64,000 nt of DNA, taken from contig NZ_CP030051.1 in NCBI RefSeq assembly GCF_004114975.1, positions 3,782,001 through 3,846,000 of the forward strand, read 5' to 3'. Positions 43,827-52,848 of this stretch are shown here, piece after piece. The notes below the pieces were generated by a model that made no database searches, was not told the origin of the DNA, and saw only the letters and a list, made by a program, of their open reading frames with translations. A program made the position numbers and the translations under genes. Position 1 is the first letter of the stretch, and each line of letters starts with the position of its first letter. This stretch comes from Bradyrhizobium guangdongense. GTDB taxonomy: Bacteria; Pseudomonadota; Alphaproteobacteria; Rhizobiales; Xanthobacteraceae.

Positions 43827-45656
43827 CTACGCGCGAACCCTGACATAGCTGCCGGGTGCGTCCTCGATCGGAGGCAGCGCCTCGGTGCCGACGCTGCGCG
43901 CAGGCACTTCCTCCGGATCCAGGCTGCCCAGCCATTCGCGCCAATCCGGCCACCAAGAGCCCTTGTGCTCCACCGCGCCCTTCATCCACTCGGCGACATT
44001 GGCGGCCTTGATGTTGTCGTTGGTCCAGTACTGGTATTTGTTCGAGGCAGGCGGATTGACGACGCCGGCGATGTGGCCGGAGCCGGACAACACGTATTTC
44101 ACGGGGCCGCCGAAGAACTGCGAGCCGTACAGCACCGATTCCGCCGGCGCGATGTGGTCTTCGCGCGTTGCGAGATTGTAGACCGGCACCTTGACCTTGG
44201 AGAGGTCGAGCAGGGTGTTGTCGAGCACCATTGTGCCCGTCGACAGCCGGTTCTCCAGATAGCAGTTGCGCAAATAATAGGAATGGTTCGCCTGCGTCAT
44301 CCGTGTCGCGTCGGAATTCCAGTGCAACAGGTCGAACGCGCTGGGCTGCTGGCCCTTGAGATAGTTGCTGACGACGTAGGACCAGATCAGATCGTTCGAG
44401 CGCAGCATGTTGAAGGCCATCGCCATCTTGGAGCCTTCGAGCACGCCTGAGGCCTTCATGTCCTGCTCGAGCGCCGCGATCTGTTCCTCGTCGACGAAGA
44501 CCAAGAGATCGCCGGCATGGGTAAAGTCGACCTGGGCGGCAAAGAACGTTGCCGAGCTCACGCGCTGGCGCCGCTTCTCGGCGAGCCAGGCCAGCGTGGT
44601 CGCGAGCATGGTGCCGCCGACGCAATAGCCGGCGGTGTGCACCTTCATCTCGCCGGTGACCTTCTCGATCACGTCCATCGCCGTGAGCGGGCCTTCCTTC
44701 ATGTAGTCTTCCCAGCTCTTGGCGCCCAGGCGCTTGTCGGGATTGACCCATGAGATCACGAACACGGTGATGCCCTGGTCGACGCACCACTTGATGTAGG
44801 ATTTCTCCGGCTTGAGATCGAGAATGTAGAACTTGTTGATCCAGGGCGGCACGATCAGGAGGGGGGTGCGCAGCACCTTCTCCGTGGTCGGAGCATACTG
44901 GATCAGCTGCATCATCTCGTTCTGGTAGATCACCTTGCCGGGCGTGGTCGCCATGTTGACGCCGACGACGAGGTTGTCAGGGTTGGACTGGCGGATCTTC
45001 AGCATGCCCTTGCCGGCAGCGATGTCCTCCGCCAGCATCGTCAGGCCGCGCGCGAGGTTCTCGCCGCTGCTTGCGACGGTCTCGCGCAGCACCTCCGGAT
45101 TGGTCAGCACGAAGTTCGACGGCGAGATCGCGTTGGTGATCTGCTGGATATAGAATTCGGCCTTGCGGCGCGTGTGGACATCGAGCTCGGCGTCGCGCAC
45201 GAGTTCCTGCGCCCATTTGGTCGTGAGCAGATAGAGCTGCATCATGAAGTCGAAGAACTGGTTCGACTTCCATTCCGGATCGGCAAAGCGCTTGTCGCGC
45301 GGCGAGGGCGCGATTGCGGGCGCGGCGTCTTGTCCGGCCATGCGGCGCGCCGCCGAGCCCCAGAGATCGAGATAGTCCTTGGCGAGCTTGGTCTGGAGGT
45401 CGGACGATCGCGACTGGTCGGACAGCCAGTATTCGGCGACCGAGGTGAACGTCTTGACGACTTCGGTGAGTTCGGTCGGAGGACGGTCCTGCACCTCGCC
45501 GCTCTCGCGCGGCTTCAGGAACGCGGCGAGCGCCTTGCCGCCGCTCTCCATCGCCCGCGCGACGTTCATCGCGAAGGCTTCCGCATCGAACTTCGTTTCA
45601 GACTTTGTCCCGGACGTTGTCCCGGGCGTGCGCGTGTCGGTCGTGACGGTACTCAT
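43827..45656 (-). CDS. phaC: Class I poly(3-hydroxyalkanoate) synthase
   Basis: Polymerase of PHB/PHA granules, joining 3-hydroxyacyl-CoA units; 609 residues. After a variable Thr/Ser-rich leader, the PhaC N-terminal domain (about 95-270) is followed by the alpha/beta-hydrolase core. The lipase-like box is GYCVGG with nucleophile C345; the Asp (in ATREDHIAP) and His (in SGSGHIAG) complete the triad. phaA, phaB, phasin and phaR genes are not nearby, which is usual for Bradyrhizobium, where phaC genes are scattered in several copies. Start at ATG 45656. The 250-bp upstream interval shows no clear site. Confidence 0.96.
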   Translation of the reverse strand: MSTVTTDTRTPGTTSGTKSETKFDAEAFAMNVARAMESGGKALAAFLKPRESGEVQDRPPTELTEVVKTFTSVAEYWLSDQSRSSDLQTKLAKDYLDLWGSAARRMAGQDAAPAIAPSPRDKRFADPEWKSNQFFDFMMQLYLLTTKWAQELVRDAELDVHTRRKAEFYIQQITNAISPSNFVLTNPEVLRETVASSGENLARGLTMLAEDIAAGKGMLKIRQSNPDNLVVGVNMATTPGKVIYQNEMMQLIQYAPTTEKVLRTPLLIVPPWINKFYILDLKPEKSYIKWCVDQGITVFVISWVNPDKRLGAKSWEDYMKEGPLTAMDVIEKVTGEMKVHTAGYCVGGTMLATTLAWLAEKRRQRVSSATFFAAQVDFTHAGDLLVFVDEEQIAALEQDMKASGVLEGSKMAMAFNMLRSNDLIWSYVVSNYLKGQQPSAFDLLHWNSDATRMTQANHSYYLRNCYLENRLSTGTMVLDNTLLDLSKVKVPVYNLATREDHIAPAESVLYGSQFFGGPVKYVLSGSGHIAGVVNPPASNKYQYWTNDNIKAANVAEWMKGAVEHKGSWWPDWREWLGSLDPEEVPARSVGTEALPPIEDAPGSYVRVRA

Positions 45657-45909
45657 GAAGAGGACAGTAACGATTCATTCCGTATTCGTCACCGCGAAGC
45701 TCGCTGGTTTCGCGTTAAACAGGCGCGAAGATGTGCTGCACTGCGACAAGGCTTCTTGCTTTTGTCACAATCGACGTGCACCTCTCGTGCTGTGGGCCTC
45801 GGAAGATTTCTCGCTCGTGCCATTTGTGGGCAGCAATGGTTTGAGCTTGGGCAGGTTGTTGATTAAGCTATCGGCAGCCTTGCGTTGGGACGAGTAGGGG
45901 ATTTCCCAA

Positions 45910-46185
45910 GTGTTGGCGTTATGGGACCTGCAAAAGACGCGGCTTGCGTGCTGCGTGCTGCTGATGGCGGCATTTGCGTTGGGCGGCTGCTCGAGCCAGC
46001 TCGCGGACATGTCGGCCGCCGATACGCCGGCCCATCCCAAGGAGCCCGCCGGCTACCTGCCGGTGCACGATTTGCCGCCCGATCGTGACCAGGCAATTAT
46101 CCCGCCCGACCAGCGTGCCAAGATCGAGGCGGAGCTGGCCGCCGCGCGCGACCGCCAGGCCATTGCCGCCAAGGACGCGAAATAG
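45910..46185 (+). CDS. Small lipoprotein, hypothetical
   Basis: Protein of 91 residues with a GTG start preceded by TAGGGGA. A hydrophobic signal (about 11-25) ends in the lipobox ALGGC with the lipidated cysteine at C27, giving a mature surface or periplasmic lipoprotein of about 65 residues, rich in Pro, Asp and Ala, ending in an Ala/Lys/Arg helix (EAELAAARDRQAIAAKDAK). I do not recognise a family. It is divergent from phaC and 216 bp upstream of the aminotransferase gene. Confidence 0.75.
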   Translation: MLALWDLQKTRLACCVLLMAAFALGGCSSQLADMSAADTPAHPKEPAGYLPVHDLPPDRDQAIIPPDQRAKIEAELAAARDRQAIAAKDAK

Positions 46186-46401
46186 CGCAGCGCAAGGTAA
46201 TCGCTGGCGCCCTCGTCTTGCCGTGCTAAAAGACCTCAGTTCAGCCGAGAGTCAGGGCGAACGACTTCAGCCGCCGCCGTCGCAGATTGCTCTAAGTATC
46301 TGATTTTGAGCGATTTTGATGCGTGGGGCCGATGCCTGTCGGAATGGCCCAATTGGCCAGGTCGATTCTGTCCTGACCGGTTGCCCGGAGCCCAGAGAGC
46401 C

Positions 46402-47622
46402 ATGGAAGAATTTTACCGCATCCGCCGCCTTCCGCCTTACGTGTTCGAACAGGTCAACCGGGCCAAGGCGGCCGCGCGGAACGCCGGCGCCGACATCATC
46501 GATCTCGGCATGGGCAATCCGGATCTGCCGGCCCCGCCGCATGTGCTGGAGAAGCTGAAGGAGACGCTCGGCAAGCCGCGCACCGACCGCTACTCGGCGT
46601 CCCGCGGCATCCCCGGCCTGCGCCGGGCCCAGGCCGGCTACTACGCGCGCCGCTTCGGCGTGAAGCTCAACCCTGACACGCAAGTGGTGGCGACGCTCGG
46701 CTCCAAGGAGGGCTTTGCCAACGTGGCGCAGGCGATCACCGCGCCCGGCGACGTCATCCTCTGCCCGAACCCGAGCTACCCCATTCACGCCTTCGGCTTC
46801 CTGATGGCGGGCGGGGTGATCCGCTCGGTGCCGTCGGAGCCGACGCCGCAATTCTTCGAGGCGGTGGAGCGGGCGATCGTGCACTCGATCCCGAAGCCGC
46901 TGGCGCTCGTCGTTTGCTATCCGTCGAATCCGACCGCCTATGTCGCGAGCCTCGACTTCTACAAGGACCTCGTTGCCTTCGCGAAGAAGCACGAGATCCT
47001 GATCCTGTCGGATCTCGCCTATGCGGAAGTCTATTTCGACGAGCATAATCCGCCGCCCTCGGTGCTTCAGGTGCCCGGCGCGATGGACGTCACCGTCGAG
47101 TTCACCTCGATGTCCAAGACCTATTCGATGGCCGGCTGGCGCATGGGCTTTGCCGTCGGCAACGAGCGCGTGATCGCCGCGCTCGCCCGTGTCAAATCCT
47201 ACCTCGATTACGGCGCCTTCACGCCGGTGCAGGTCGCAGCCACCGCCGCGCTGAATGGCCCCAACGACTGCATCAAGGAGATGCGCGACACCTATCGCAA
47301 GCGCCGCGACGCGCTGGTGGAATCGTTCGGCCGGGCGGGGTGGGAGATTCCGCCGCCGGAAGCCTCGATGTTCGCATGGGTGCCGCTGCCGGAAGCATTC
47401 CGCAGCGTCGGCAGCATGCAGTTCGCGACCCTGATGGTAGAAAAATCCGGCGTCGCGGTCTCGCCTGGCGTCGGCTTCGGCGAGCATGGTGAAGGATATG
47501 TCCGCATCGCCATGGTGGAAAACGAGCAACGGATCAGGCAGGCCGCGCGCGGCGTGCGCCGCTTCCTTGAAAGCGGCATCGAAACGTTGCACAACGTCGT
47601 TCCGCTCGCCAACAGGCGCTGA
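46402..47622 (+). CDS. PLP-dependent aminotransferase (class I/II)
   Basis: Fold-type I aminotransferase of 406 residues. PLP contacts are visible: SKEGF (about 112), NPSYP, NPTAY with the Asn, SDLAYAE with the Asp/Tyr pair, and the Schiff-base lysine in SMSKTYSMAGWR followed by the substrate Arg. The LGMGNPDLP opening is that of the LL-diaminopimelate/alanine aminotransferase-like subgroup. It lies 29 bp upstream of homoserine dehydrogenase, so a role in aspartate-family amino acid metabolism is likely. The ATG at 46402 follows AGAGAGCC; the frame back to 46306 is not protein-like. Confidence 0.93.
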   Translation: MEEFYRIRRLPPYVFEQVNRAKAAARNAGADIIDLGMGNPDLPAPPHVLEKLKETLGKPRTDRYSASRGIPGLRRAQAGYYARRFGVKLNPDTQVVATLGSKEGFANVAQAITAPGDVILCPNPSYPIHAFGFLMAGGVIRSVPSEPTPQFFEAVERAIVHSIPKPLALVVCYPSNPTAYVASLDFYKDLVAFAKKHEILILSDLAYAEVYFDEHNPPPSVLQVPGAMDVTVEFTSMSKTYSMAGWRMGFAVGNERVIAALARVKSYLDYGAFTPVQVAATAALNGPNDCIKEMRDTYRKRRDALVESFGRAGWEIPPPEASMFAWVPLPEAFRSVGSMQFATLMVEKSGVAVSPGVGFGEHGEGYVRIAMVENEQRIRQAARGVRRFLESGIETLHNVVPLANRR

Positions 47623-47651
47623 TTTCTCTTCGACAGGTTCTCTCAAGCATC

Positions 47652-48968
47652 ATGGTTGCACCCCTGAAAGTGGGCATAGCGGGGCTCGGCACCGTGGGCG
47701 CCGAAGTTGTCCGTTTGATCGAAACGCAGGCGCGCGTGCTCGCGGGTCGCAGCGGCCGCGGCATCCGCGTCGTCGCCGTCACCGCGCGTTCGAAAGCGAA
47801 GAAGCGTGGCATCGATCTGCGCGGCGTCGAATGGGCTAGGGATCCGATGGCGCTCGCCACGCACCCCGAGGTCGACTGTTTCGTCGAACTGATGGGCGGC
47901 GCCGGCGATCCCGCGCTCTCCGCCGTCGAGGCGGCGCTGAATGCCGGCAAGTCGGTCGTTACCGCCAACAAGGCGCTGCTCGCCAAGCACGGCATCAAGC
48001 TGGCCAAAGCAGCCGAAAAGCACGGCGGTGCGCTGAATTTCGAGGCAGCCGTCGGCGCGGCGATCCCCGTCATCAAGACGTTACGCGAAGGACTTGCCGG
48101 AACCGGCATCGACCGCGTCTACGGCATTCTCAACGGCACCTGCAATTACATCCTGACCCGGATGGAGCAGGAGGGCTTGTCGTTCGCCGAGTGCCTCAAG
48201 GATGCGCAGCGGCTCGGTTATGCCGAGGCCAATCCGTCCTTCGACGTCGATGGCCACGACACGGCACAGAAGCTCGCCATTCTCGCCAGCCTCGCTTTCG
48301 GCACGAAAGTTGCTCAAAGCGCGGTGTATGTCGAAGGCATCTCCTCCATCGCGCCGGAAGATCTGCGCGCAGCCGCGGATCTCGGCTACCGCGTCAAGTT
48401 GCTCGGCGTTGCCGTTCGCACTGCCAAGGGCATCGAGCAGCGCGTGCATCCGACCATGGTTCCCAAAACCTCTTCGATCGCGCAGGTGATGGGTGTCACC
48501 AACGCAGTCACGATCGATGGCGAAGGCATTCCGCCGATCACGCTGGTCGGCCCCGGTGCAGGCGGTGCTGCGACGGCATCCGCCGTCGTCGCCGATATCG
48601 CCGACGTCGCGCGCGGCATTCGCGCCAATCCGTTCGGCCGGCCGATCGCGCAACTCCGCGACACCAAGAAGGCGCCGATGGAGCGGCACGAAGGCGGATA
48701 TTACATCCGCCTGCTGGCGCGCGATTTCCCGGGCACCGCGGCTGCGATCGCGACGCGGCTTGCCGAGCAGAAGATTTCGATCGAGTCGATCGTGCAGCGC
48801 CATCCCAATGGCGGCGTTGCGCCGGCAAGCGGCAAGGCGGTGCCCGTGCCCGTCATCCTGATCACCTATGCCACACACGAGGACGCCGTGCGTCGCGCGC
48901 TCGCCGCCGTGCAGAAGGACAAGGTCATCAGCGGACGGCCGCAGGTCATCAGAATCGAGAAGAACTAG
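47652..48968 (+). CDS. hom: Homoserine dehydrogenase
   Basis: NAD(P)H enzyme reducing aspartate semialdehyde to homoserine, the branch point to threonine and methionine; 438 residues. The cofactor motif GLGTVGAEV is at about residues 10-18, ANKALLAKHG at about 105, and the substrate region GILNGTCNYILTRM plus the catalytic-lysine region (DVDGHDTAQKLAILASL) are intact. The C-terminal ACT domain (about 350-430, RLLARDFPG) suggests threonine feedback. It lies in an aminotransferase-hom-glpX arrangement typical of Rhizobiales. Confidence 0.96.
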   Translation: MVAPLKVGIAGLGTVGAEVVRLIETQARVLAGRSGRGIRVVAVTARSKAKKRGIDLRGVEWARDPMALATHPEVDCFVELMGGAGDPALSAVEAALNAGKSVVTANKALLAKHGIKLAKAAEKHGGALNFEAAVGAAIPVIKTLREGLAGTGIDRVYGILNGTCNYILTRMEQEGLSFAECLKDAQRLGYAEANPSFDVDGHDTAQKLAILASLAFGTKVAQSAVYVEGISSIAPEDLRAAADLGYRVKLLGVAVRTAKGIEQRVHPTMVPKTSSIAQVMGVTNAVTIDGEGIPPITLVGPGAGGAATASAVVADIADVARGIRANPFGRPIAQLRDTKKAPMERHEGGYYIRLLARDFPGTAAAIATRLAEQKISIESIVQRHPNGGVAPASGKAVPVPVILITYATHEDAVRRALAAVQKDKVISGRPQVIRIEKN

Positions 48969-49066
48969 CGCATGCTTAAACAATGACACGGTTCGAACGA
49001 ACTGTGGGTGTTACGAGTTGATGCGGACGGAGATGTCCGTCCCAAACGTTTCGAAGGAGTTAGCCG

Positions 49067-50068
49067 ATGTCGACCCATATTTCAGTGCCGCCGCAAGCAT
49101 TGCTCGAGCGCATTCTCACGCTGGAGATCGTGCGCGTGACGGAGCGGGCGGCGGTGTCGTCGGCGCGCTTGCGTGGGCACGGAAATGAGAAAGCGGCCGA
49201 CCAGGCCGCCGTCGACGCCATGCGCCGCGAGCTCAACAAGCTGCCGATCCAGGGCACCATCGTGATCGGCGAGGGCGAACGCGACGAAGCGCCGATGCTC
49301 TTCATCGGAGAGAAGGTCGGTGTCAACGCCGGCCCCGAGGTCGACATCGCGGTCGACCCGCTCGAGGGGACCACGCTGTGCGCCAAGAACATGCCGGGCT
49401 CGATCGCCACCATGGCGATGGCCGACGGCGGCACGCTGCTGCACGCGCCCGACGTCTACATGCAGAAGCTCGCGATCGGTCCCGGCTACGACAAGGGCGT
49501 CGTCGAGCTCGATGCCAGCCCCGCCGACAACGTCCGCCGCCTGGCCAAGGCCAAGGGCGTCAAGCCCGAGGGCATCACCGTGCTCGTGCTCGATCGTCCG
49601 CGCCATGCCAGCATCATCGAGAGCGTGCGTTCGACCGGCGCCGCGGTGCGTCTCATCACCGACGGCGACGTCGCCGGCGTGATTCACTGCGCCGATCCCG
49701 ACAACACGGGTGTCGACATGTATCTCGGCACCGGCGGCGCGCCGGAAGGCGTGCTCGCCGCGGTGGCGCTGCGCTGCATCGGCGGGCAGATGCAGTGCCG
49801 GCTGATCCTCGATTCCGGCGAGAAGGTCGAGCGCGCCGCCAAGATGGGGGTCAACGATCCCAAGATGATCTACGGCATCGAGGACATGGCGCGCGGCGAC
49901 TGCCTGTTCGCCGCCACCGGCGTCACCACGGGCTCGCTGCTGTCGGGCGTGAAGTTTCGCAAGGACGGCGTGATCGAGACCGAGACGGTGGTGATGCGCT
50001 CCGTCACCGGCACTGTGCGCTACATCAAGGCCGAGCACCGCGAGCTCGCGAAGTTCCATCTGGACTAA
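49067..50068 (+). CDS. glpX: Class II fructose-1,6-bisphosphatase
   Basis: Phosphatase of gluconeogenesis and the Calvin cycle; 333 residues. The metal-binding motifs of the GlpX group are present: IGEGERDEAPML (about 66-77), the VDPLEGTTLCA loop (about 97-107) and TGGAPEGVLAAVALRC (about 224). The ATG at 49067 has GAAGGAG upstream. It follows hom after 98 bp, with the usual neighbour order of Rhizobiales; recJ, often next, is not found here, a palindromic repeat and HAD gene following instead. Confidence 0.95.
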   Translation: MSTHISVPPQALLERILTLEIVRVTERAAVSSARLRGHGNEKAADQAAVDAMRRELNKLPIQGTIVIGEGERDEAPMLFIGEKVGVNAGPEVDIAVDPLEGTTLCAKNMPGSIATMAMADGGTLLHAPDVYMQKLAIGPGYDKGVVELDASPADNVRRLAKAKGVKPEGITVLVLDRPRHASIIESVRSTGAAVRLITDGDVAGVIHCADPDNTGVDMYLGTGGAPEGVLAAVALRCIGGQMQCRLILDSGEKVERAAKMGVNDPKMIYGIEDMARGDCLFAATGVTTGSLLSGVKFRKDGVIETETVVMRSVTGTVRYIKAEHRELAKFHLD

Positions 50069-50077
50069 GTCACGGGT

Positions 50078-50178
50078 GTCGTTCCGGGGCTCGCGAAGCG
50101 AGAGCCCGGAATCCGCTTCGCCTTGGACTCTGCCGCCCAATGGATTCCGGGTTCGCGCTCCGCGCGCCCCGGAATGAC
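50078..50178. repeat. 101-bp intergenic palindromic repeat
   Basis: The ends GTCGTTCCGGGGC (50078-50090) and GCCCCGGAATGAC (50166-50178) are inverted copies at 12 of 13 positions. Within it, GGAATCC and GGATTCC form an inner pair, so each half also folds on itself. I recognise this type as a frequent intergenic repeat in Bradyrhizobium. It lies between glpX and the HAD gene. Confidence 0.65.
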
Positions 50179-50196
50179 AACAAGAGGGAAGCGCCC

Positions 50197-50916
50197 ATGT
50201 CCGATCTCACAGCCGTCAAAGCCCTGATCTTCGACGTGTTCGGCACCGTCGTCGACTGGCGCACCAGCCTCATCACCGACTTCATGTGGTGGGGGAAGGG
50301 CCGAGGCATCAGTGCCGACTGGACAGCCTTGGTGGACGGTTGGCGCGGCATGTACATGGCCTCGATGGACGATGTGCGCAAACATCCCGAGCGCGGCTAT
50401 GTCATGCTCGACGATCTGCATCGCCGCTCGCTGGAGAAGCTGGTCGAGCAGTTCGCGATCAAAGGCCTGTCCGAGGCCGATCTCGACTACCTGACCAAGG
50501 GCTGGCACCGCCTCAATCCCTGGCCCGACAGCGTCGCCGGCCTGACCCGGCTCAAGACCAAATTCGTGATCTCGCCCCTCTCGAACGGCAACGTCGCGCT
50601 GCTTACCAACATGGCGAAGTTTGCCGGGCTGCCCTGGGATCTCATCATGTCGGCCGAGCTGTTCGAGCACTACAAGCCCGATCCCGAAACCTATCTCGGC
50701 GCCGCCAAGCTGCTGTGCCTCAAGCCGGAAGAGGTGATGATGGTCGCCGCCCATAACGGCGACCTCGCCGCCGCGCAGAAGAACGGTCTGAAGACCGCCT
50801 TCGTGGCGCGGCCGACCGAGTACGGCCCGCTGCAGAAGGTCGACTTCGAAGCCACCGGCGCCTGGGACATCGTCGCCAAGGATTTCGGCGGCATCGCCGA
50901 CAGGCTGGGGTGCTAG
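50197..50916 (+). CDS. Haloacid dehalogenase type II-like HAD hydrolase
   Basis: HAD superfamily enzyme of 239 residues close to L-2-haloacid dehalogenases. The nucleophile is D13 in FDVFGTVVD; motif II Ser is in PLSNGN (about 130), motif III Lys in HYKPDPETY (about 158), and the motif IV region is HNGDLAAA (about 185). Dehalogenase-type members act on 2-haloacids, but many annotated members have unknown substrates. The ATG at 50197 is preceded by AGAGGGAAG. It is convergent with the solute-binding-like gene. Confidence 0.9.
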   Translation: MSDLTAVKALIFDVFGTVVDWRTSLITDFMWWGKGRGISADWTALVDGWRGMYMASMDDVRKHPERGYVMLDDLHRRSLEKLVEQFAIKGLSEADLDYLTKGWHRLNPWPDSVAGLTRLKTKFVISPLSNGNVALLTNMAKFAGLPWDLIMSAELFEHYKPDPETYLGAAKLLCLKPEEVMMVAAHNGDLAAAQKNGLKTAFVARPTEYGPLQKVDFEATGAWDIVAKDFGGIADRLGC

Positions 50917-50932
50917 CGCGGCTTCACCGAGC

Positions 50933-51808
50933 TCAAATCCTTCCGAATGCGACCGTCGCCTTGTCGTAGGCGCCGTCACCCATCGTGCCGGCCTTGAAGA
51001 TGCCGTGCTTCTCGATCCACTCGAACGACTGCTCGTAGACCTCGCGCGAATAGGGTTCGAACACGATCCGCTCGCCGGGGCCCCAGCGCCTGGTGTCCAT
51101 GGCCTCATGGAAGCGATCCGGAAATTCGTTCTTGTAGTAGTGCGTGAAAAGCTCCGGACGCAGGTCGATATCGCGCTGGGCCTTCTTCAGCGCCCGGAAG
51201 TAGCGCTTGATGTCCTCTGGCGCCGGATCGCCGTTGATCATGGAGGCGATCATGAAAGTGGTGTCGATGATCTTGCGGTAGCCGAGCTGCTCGGCGAAAT
51301 AGTAGGGGCCATTGAACAGCGAAGCTGCCTCGCTCTTGCCTTCGAACAGCAGCTCCATCCGGCGGAACAGCATGCCGTCCTCGAAGGTGAGGTTGATCTG
51401 GCTCGGCGCCAGATAGGGCTCGAGCGCCTGGATGGTCGAATAATGGCTGCCTGACTGGAAGCCGACCGAGATCGGCACTCCGGCAAGATCGGCAGGCGTG
51501 CGGATATTCGAATCCGCCGGAACGAAGATGCCCGACGGCGCGACCGAGTAGACGTCGGCGTAGAGCTTGGCGTGCCCGTTCGAAGCGGCGATGTTGACGG
51601 TCCAGTGGCAGGCGCAGCTGACGTCGGCTTTGCGCCCCTTTTCGATGCTCTGGAAGGCGCCTTCATTGACCTTGTTGTGGTGCTGGCCCCCGCTCGAGCG
51701 GATCAGCTCGCGAAACTCGTAGTCGAGCCCTTCGTCGCGGAAGTAGCCCTTCTCCTCGGCCACCCATTCCTGCAGGCGAAAATGCGGTTCGATCGCGAAT
51801 TTCGTCAT
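50933..51808 (-). CDS. Solute-binding-like protein (NMT1/THI5 type) without signal peptide
   Basis: Protein of 291 residues resembling substrate-binding proteins of the NMT1/SsuA class, with the characteristic EEKGYFRDEGLDYEF near the N-terminus (about 18-32), the PADLAGVPISVGF segment and a C-terminal helical lobe. Unusually, the ATG at 51808, with a clear GGAGG site, leaves no room for a signal peptide (MTKFAIEPHF), so the product appears cytoplasmic. No ABC permease or ATPase gene is adjacent. It is divergent from a LysR gene across 87 bp, which may control it. The ligand is unknown; a metabolic enzyme of the same fold is an alternative. Confidence 0.85.
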   Translation of the reverse strand: MTKFAIEPHFRLQEWVAEEKGYFRDEGLDYEFRELIRSSGGQHHNKVNEGAFQSIEKGRKADVSCACHWTVNIAASNGHAKLYADVYSVAPSGIFVPADSNIRTPADLAGVPISVGFQSGSHYSTIQALEPYLAPSQINLTFEDGMLFRRMELLFEGKSEAASLFNGPYYFAEQLGYRKIIDTTFMIASMINGDPAPEDIKRYFRALKKAQRDIDLRPELFTHYYKNEFPDRFHEAMDTRRWGPGERIVFEPYSREVYEQSFEWIEKHGIFKAGTMGDGAYDKATVAFGRI

Positions 51809-51895
51809 GGCGTCCTCCGTATCCGCGTGGCCGTTCGGCCGTTCGATTGACGACACGATAGCAAAGGACGAAGCTCGATCCATGGCCACGCGGGA

Positions 51896-52831
51896 ATGTT
51901 TCACATGCCCAGGATGGAATCTTCCGGGATCGACTTGCGCGATCTCCGCGTGCTCGACGCGCTGATCCGCGAGGGCAGTATCACGCGGGCAGCCGTGAGC
52001 CTCGAGACCACGCAGCCGGCGATCAGCAAGCTGCTGGCGCGCTTGCGGCTGCGCTTCGACGATCCGCTGTTCGTGCGGCGCGGCAGCGGCGTTCAGCCCA
52101 CCGCGCGCGCCGTCGAAATGGCGGCGCAAGTCCGCGCGCTGCTCGAAATGGCCGACCGGCTATGGCAGGAGCGGTTGCCGTTCGACCCCACGAAGTCAGA
52201 GAAGACCTTCAGTCTGCTCTTGACCGACGTCGGCATGGTGCGGTTCCTGCCGCCTTTGGTCGCGCGCCTCGCCGAGCTCGCACCGCGCATTCAATTGCGC
52301 GCGATCCCGCTCGACTCCCGGCATTTCGCGGTCAAGCTGGAGTCGGGCGAGGCGGACCTTGCGCTCGGTGCGCTGCCGCGTGCGGCGGGGCATCTTCGCC
52401 GCCAGCGGCTTTATTCGGACGGCTACACCAGCGTTGTGAGACGGAACCATCCAAGGCCGGCAGCGGTGCGGACCCGGCGGGGATTTGTCGAGGAGAAGCA
52501 TGTCCTGGTCACGGCGTCCGAGACCGGTCACGCGGCCCATCTGGAAACCCAGCGCGTGCTGACTCGCGCGATTGCGCGCACAAACATCCTGTTGCAGGTG
52601 CCGAGCTTCATCGCGGGCGCGATCGTGGCCTCTCAAACCGATGGCGTCGCGACCTTGCCCGCCAACCTCGCTGCCATCGTCGCCGAACCGCTCGGAATGA
52701 CGGTGTTCAGGACGCCGGTGATATTGCCGCGGATCGAGATCGCGCAATATTGGCATGAGCGCTACCATCGCGATCCCGCCCACCGCTGGCTGCGATCGAT
52801 CACGGTCGATCTGTTCGGCAGTCGTGCCTAG
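51896..52831 (+). CDS. LysR family transcriptional regulator
   Basis: Regulator of 311 residues. The winged helix-turn-helix (about 10-70) contains LDALIREGSITRAAVSL and QPAISKLLARLRLRF with FVRRGSGVQPT; the effector domain (about 95-300) has the LysR substrate-binding fold. The start is uncertain among ATGs at 51896, 51905 and 51914; the last gives the most typical LysR start. It is divergent from the solute-binding-like gene, its most likely target. It ends 17 bp before the end of the convergent gntR. Confidence 0.92.
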   Translation: MFHMPRMESSGIDLRDLRVLDALIREGSITRAAVSLETTQPAISKLLARLRLRFDDPLFVRRGSGVQPTARAVEMAAQVRALLEMADRLWQERLPFDPTKSEKTFSLLLTDVGMVRFLPPLVARLAELAPRIQLRAIPLDSRHFAVKLESGEADLALGALPRAAGHLRRQRLYSDGYTSVVRRNHPRPAAVRTRRGFVEEKHVLVTASETGHAAHLETQRVLTRAIARTNILLQVPSFIAGAIVASQTDGVATLPANLAAIVAEPLGMTVFRTPVILPRIEIAQYWHERYHRDPAHRWLRSITVDLFGSRA

Positions 52832-52848
52832 CCTGCGGGAGAGCCCGC

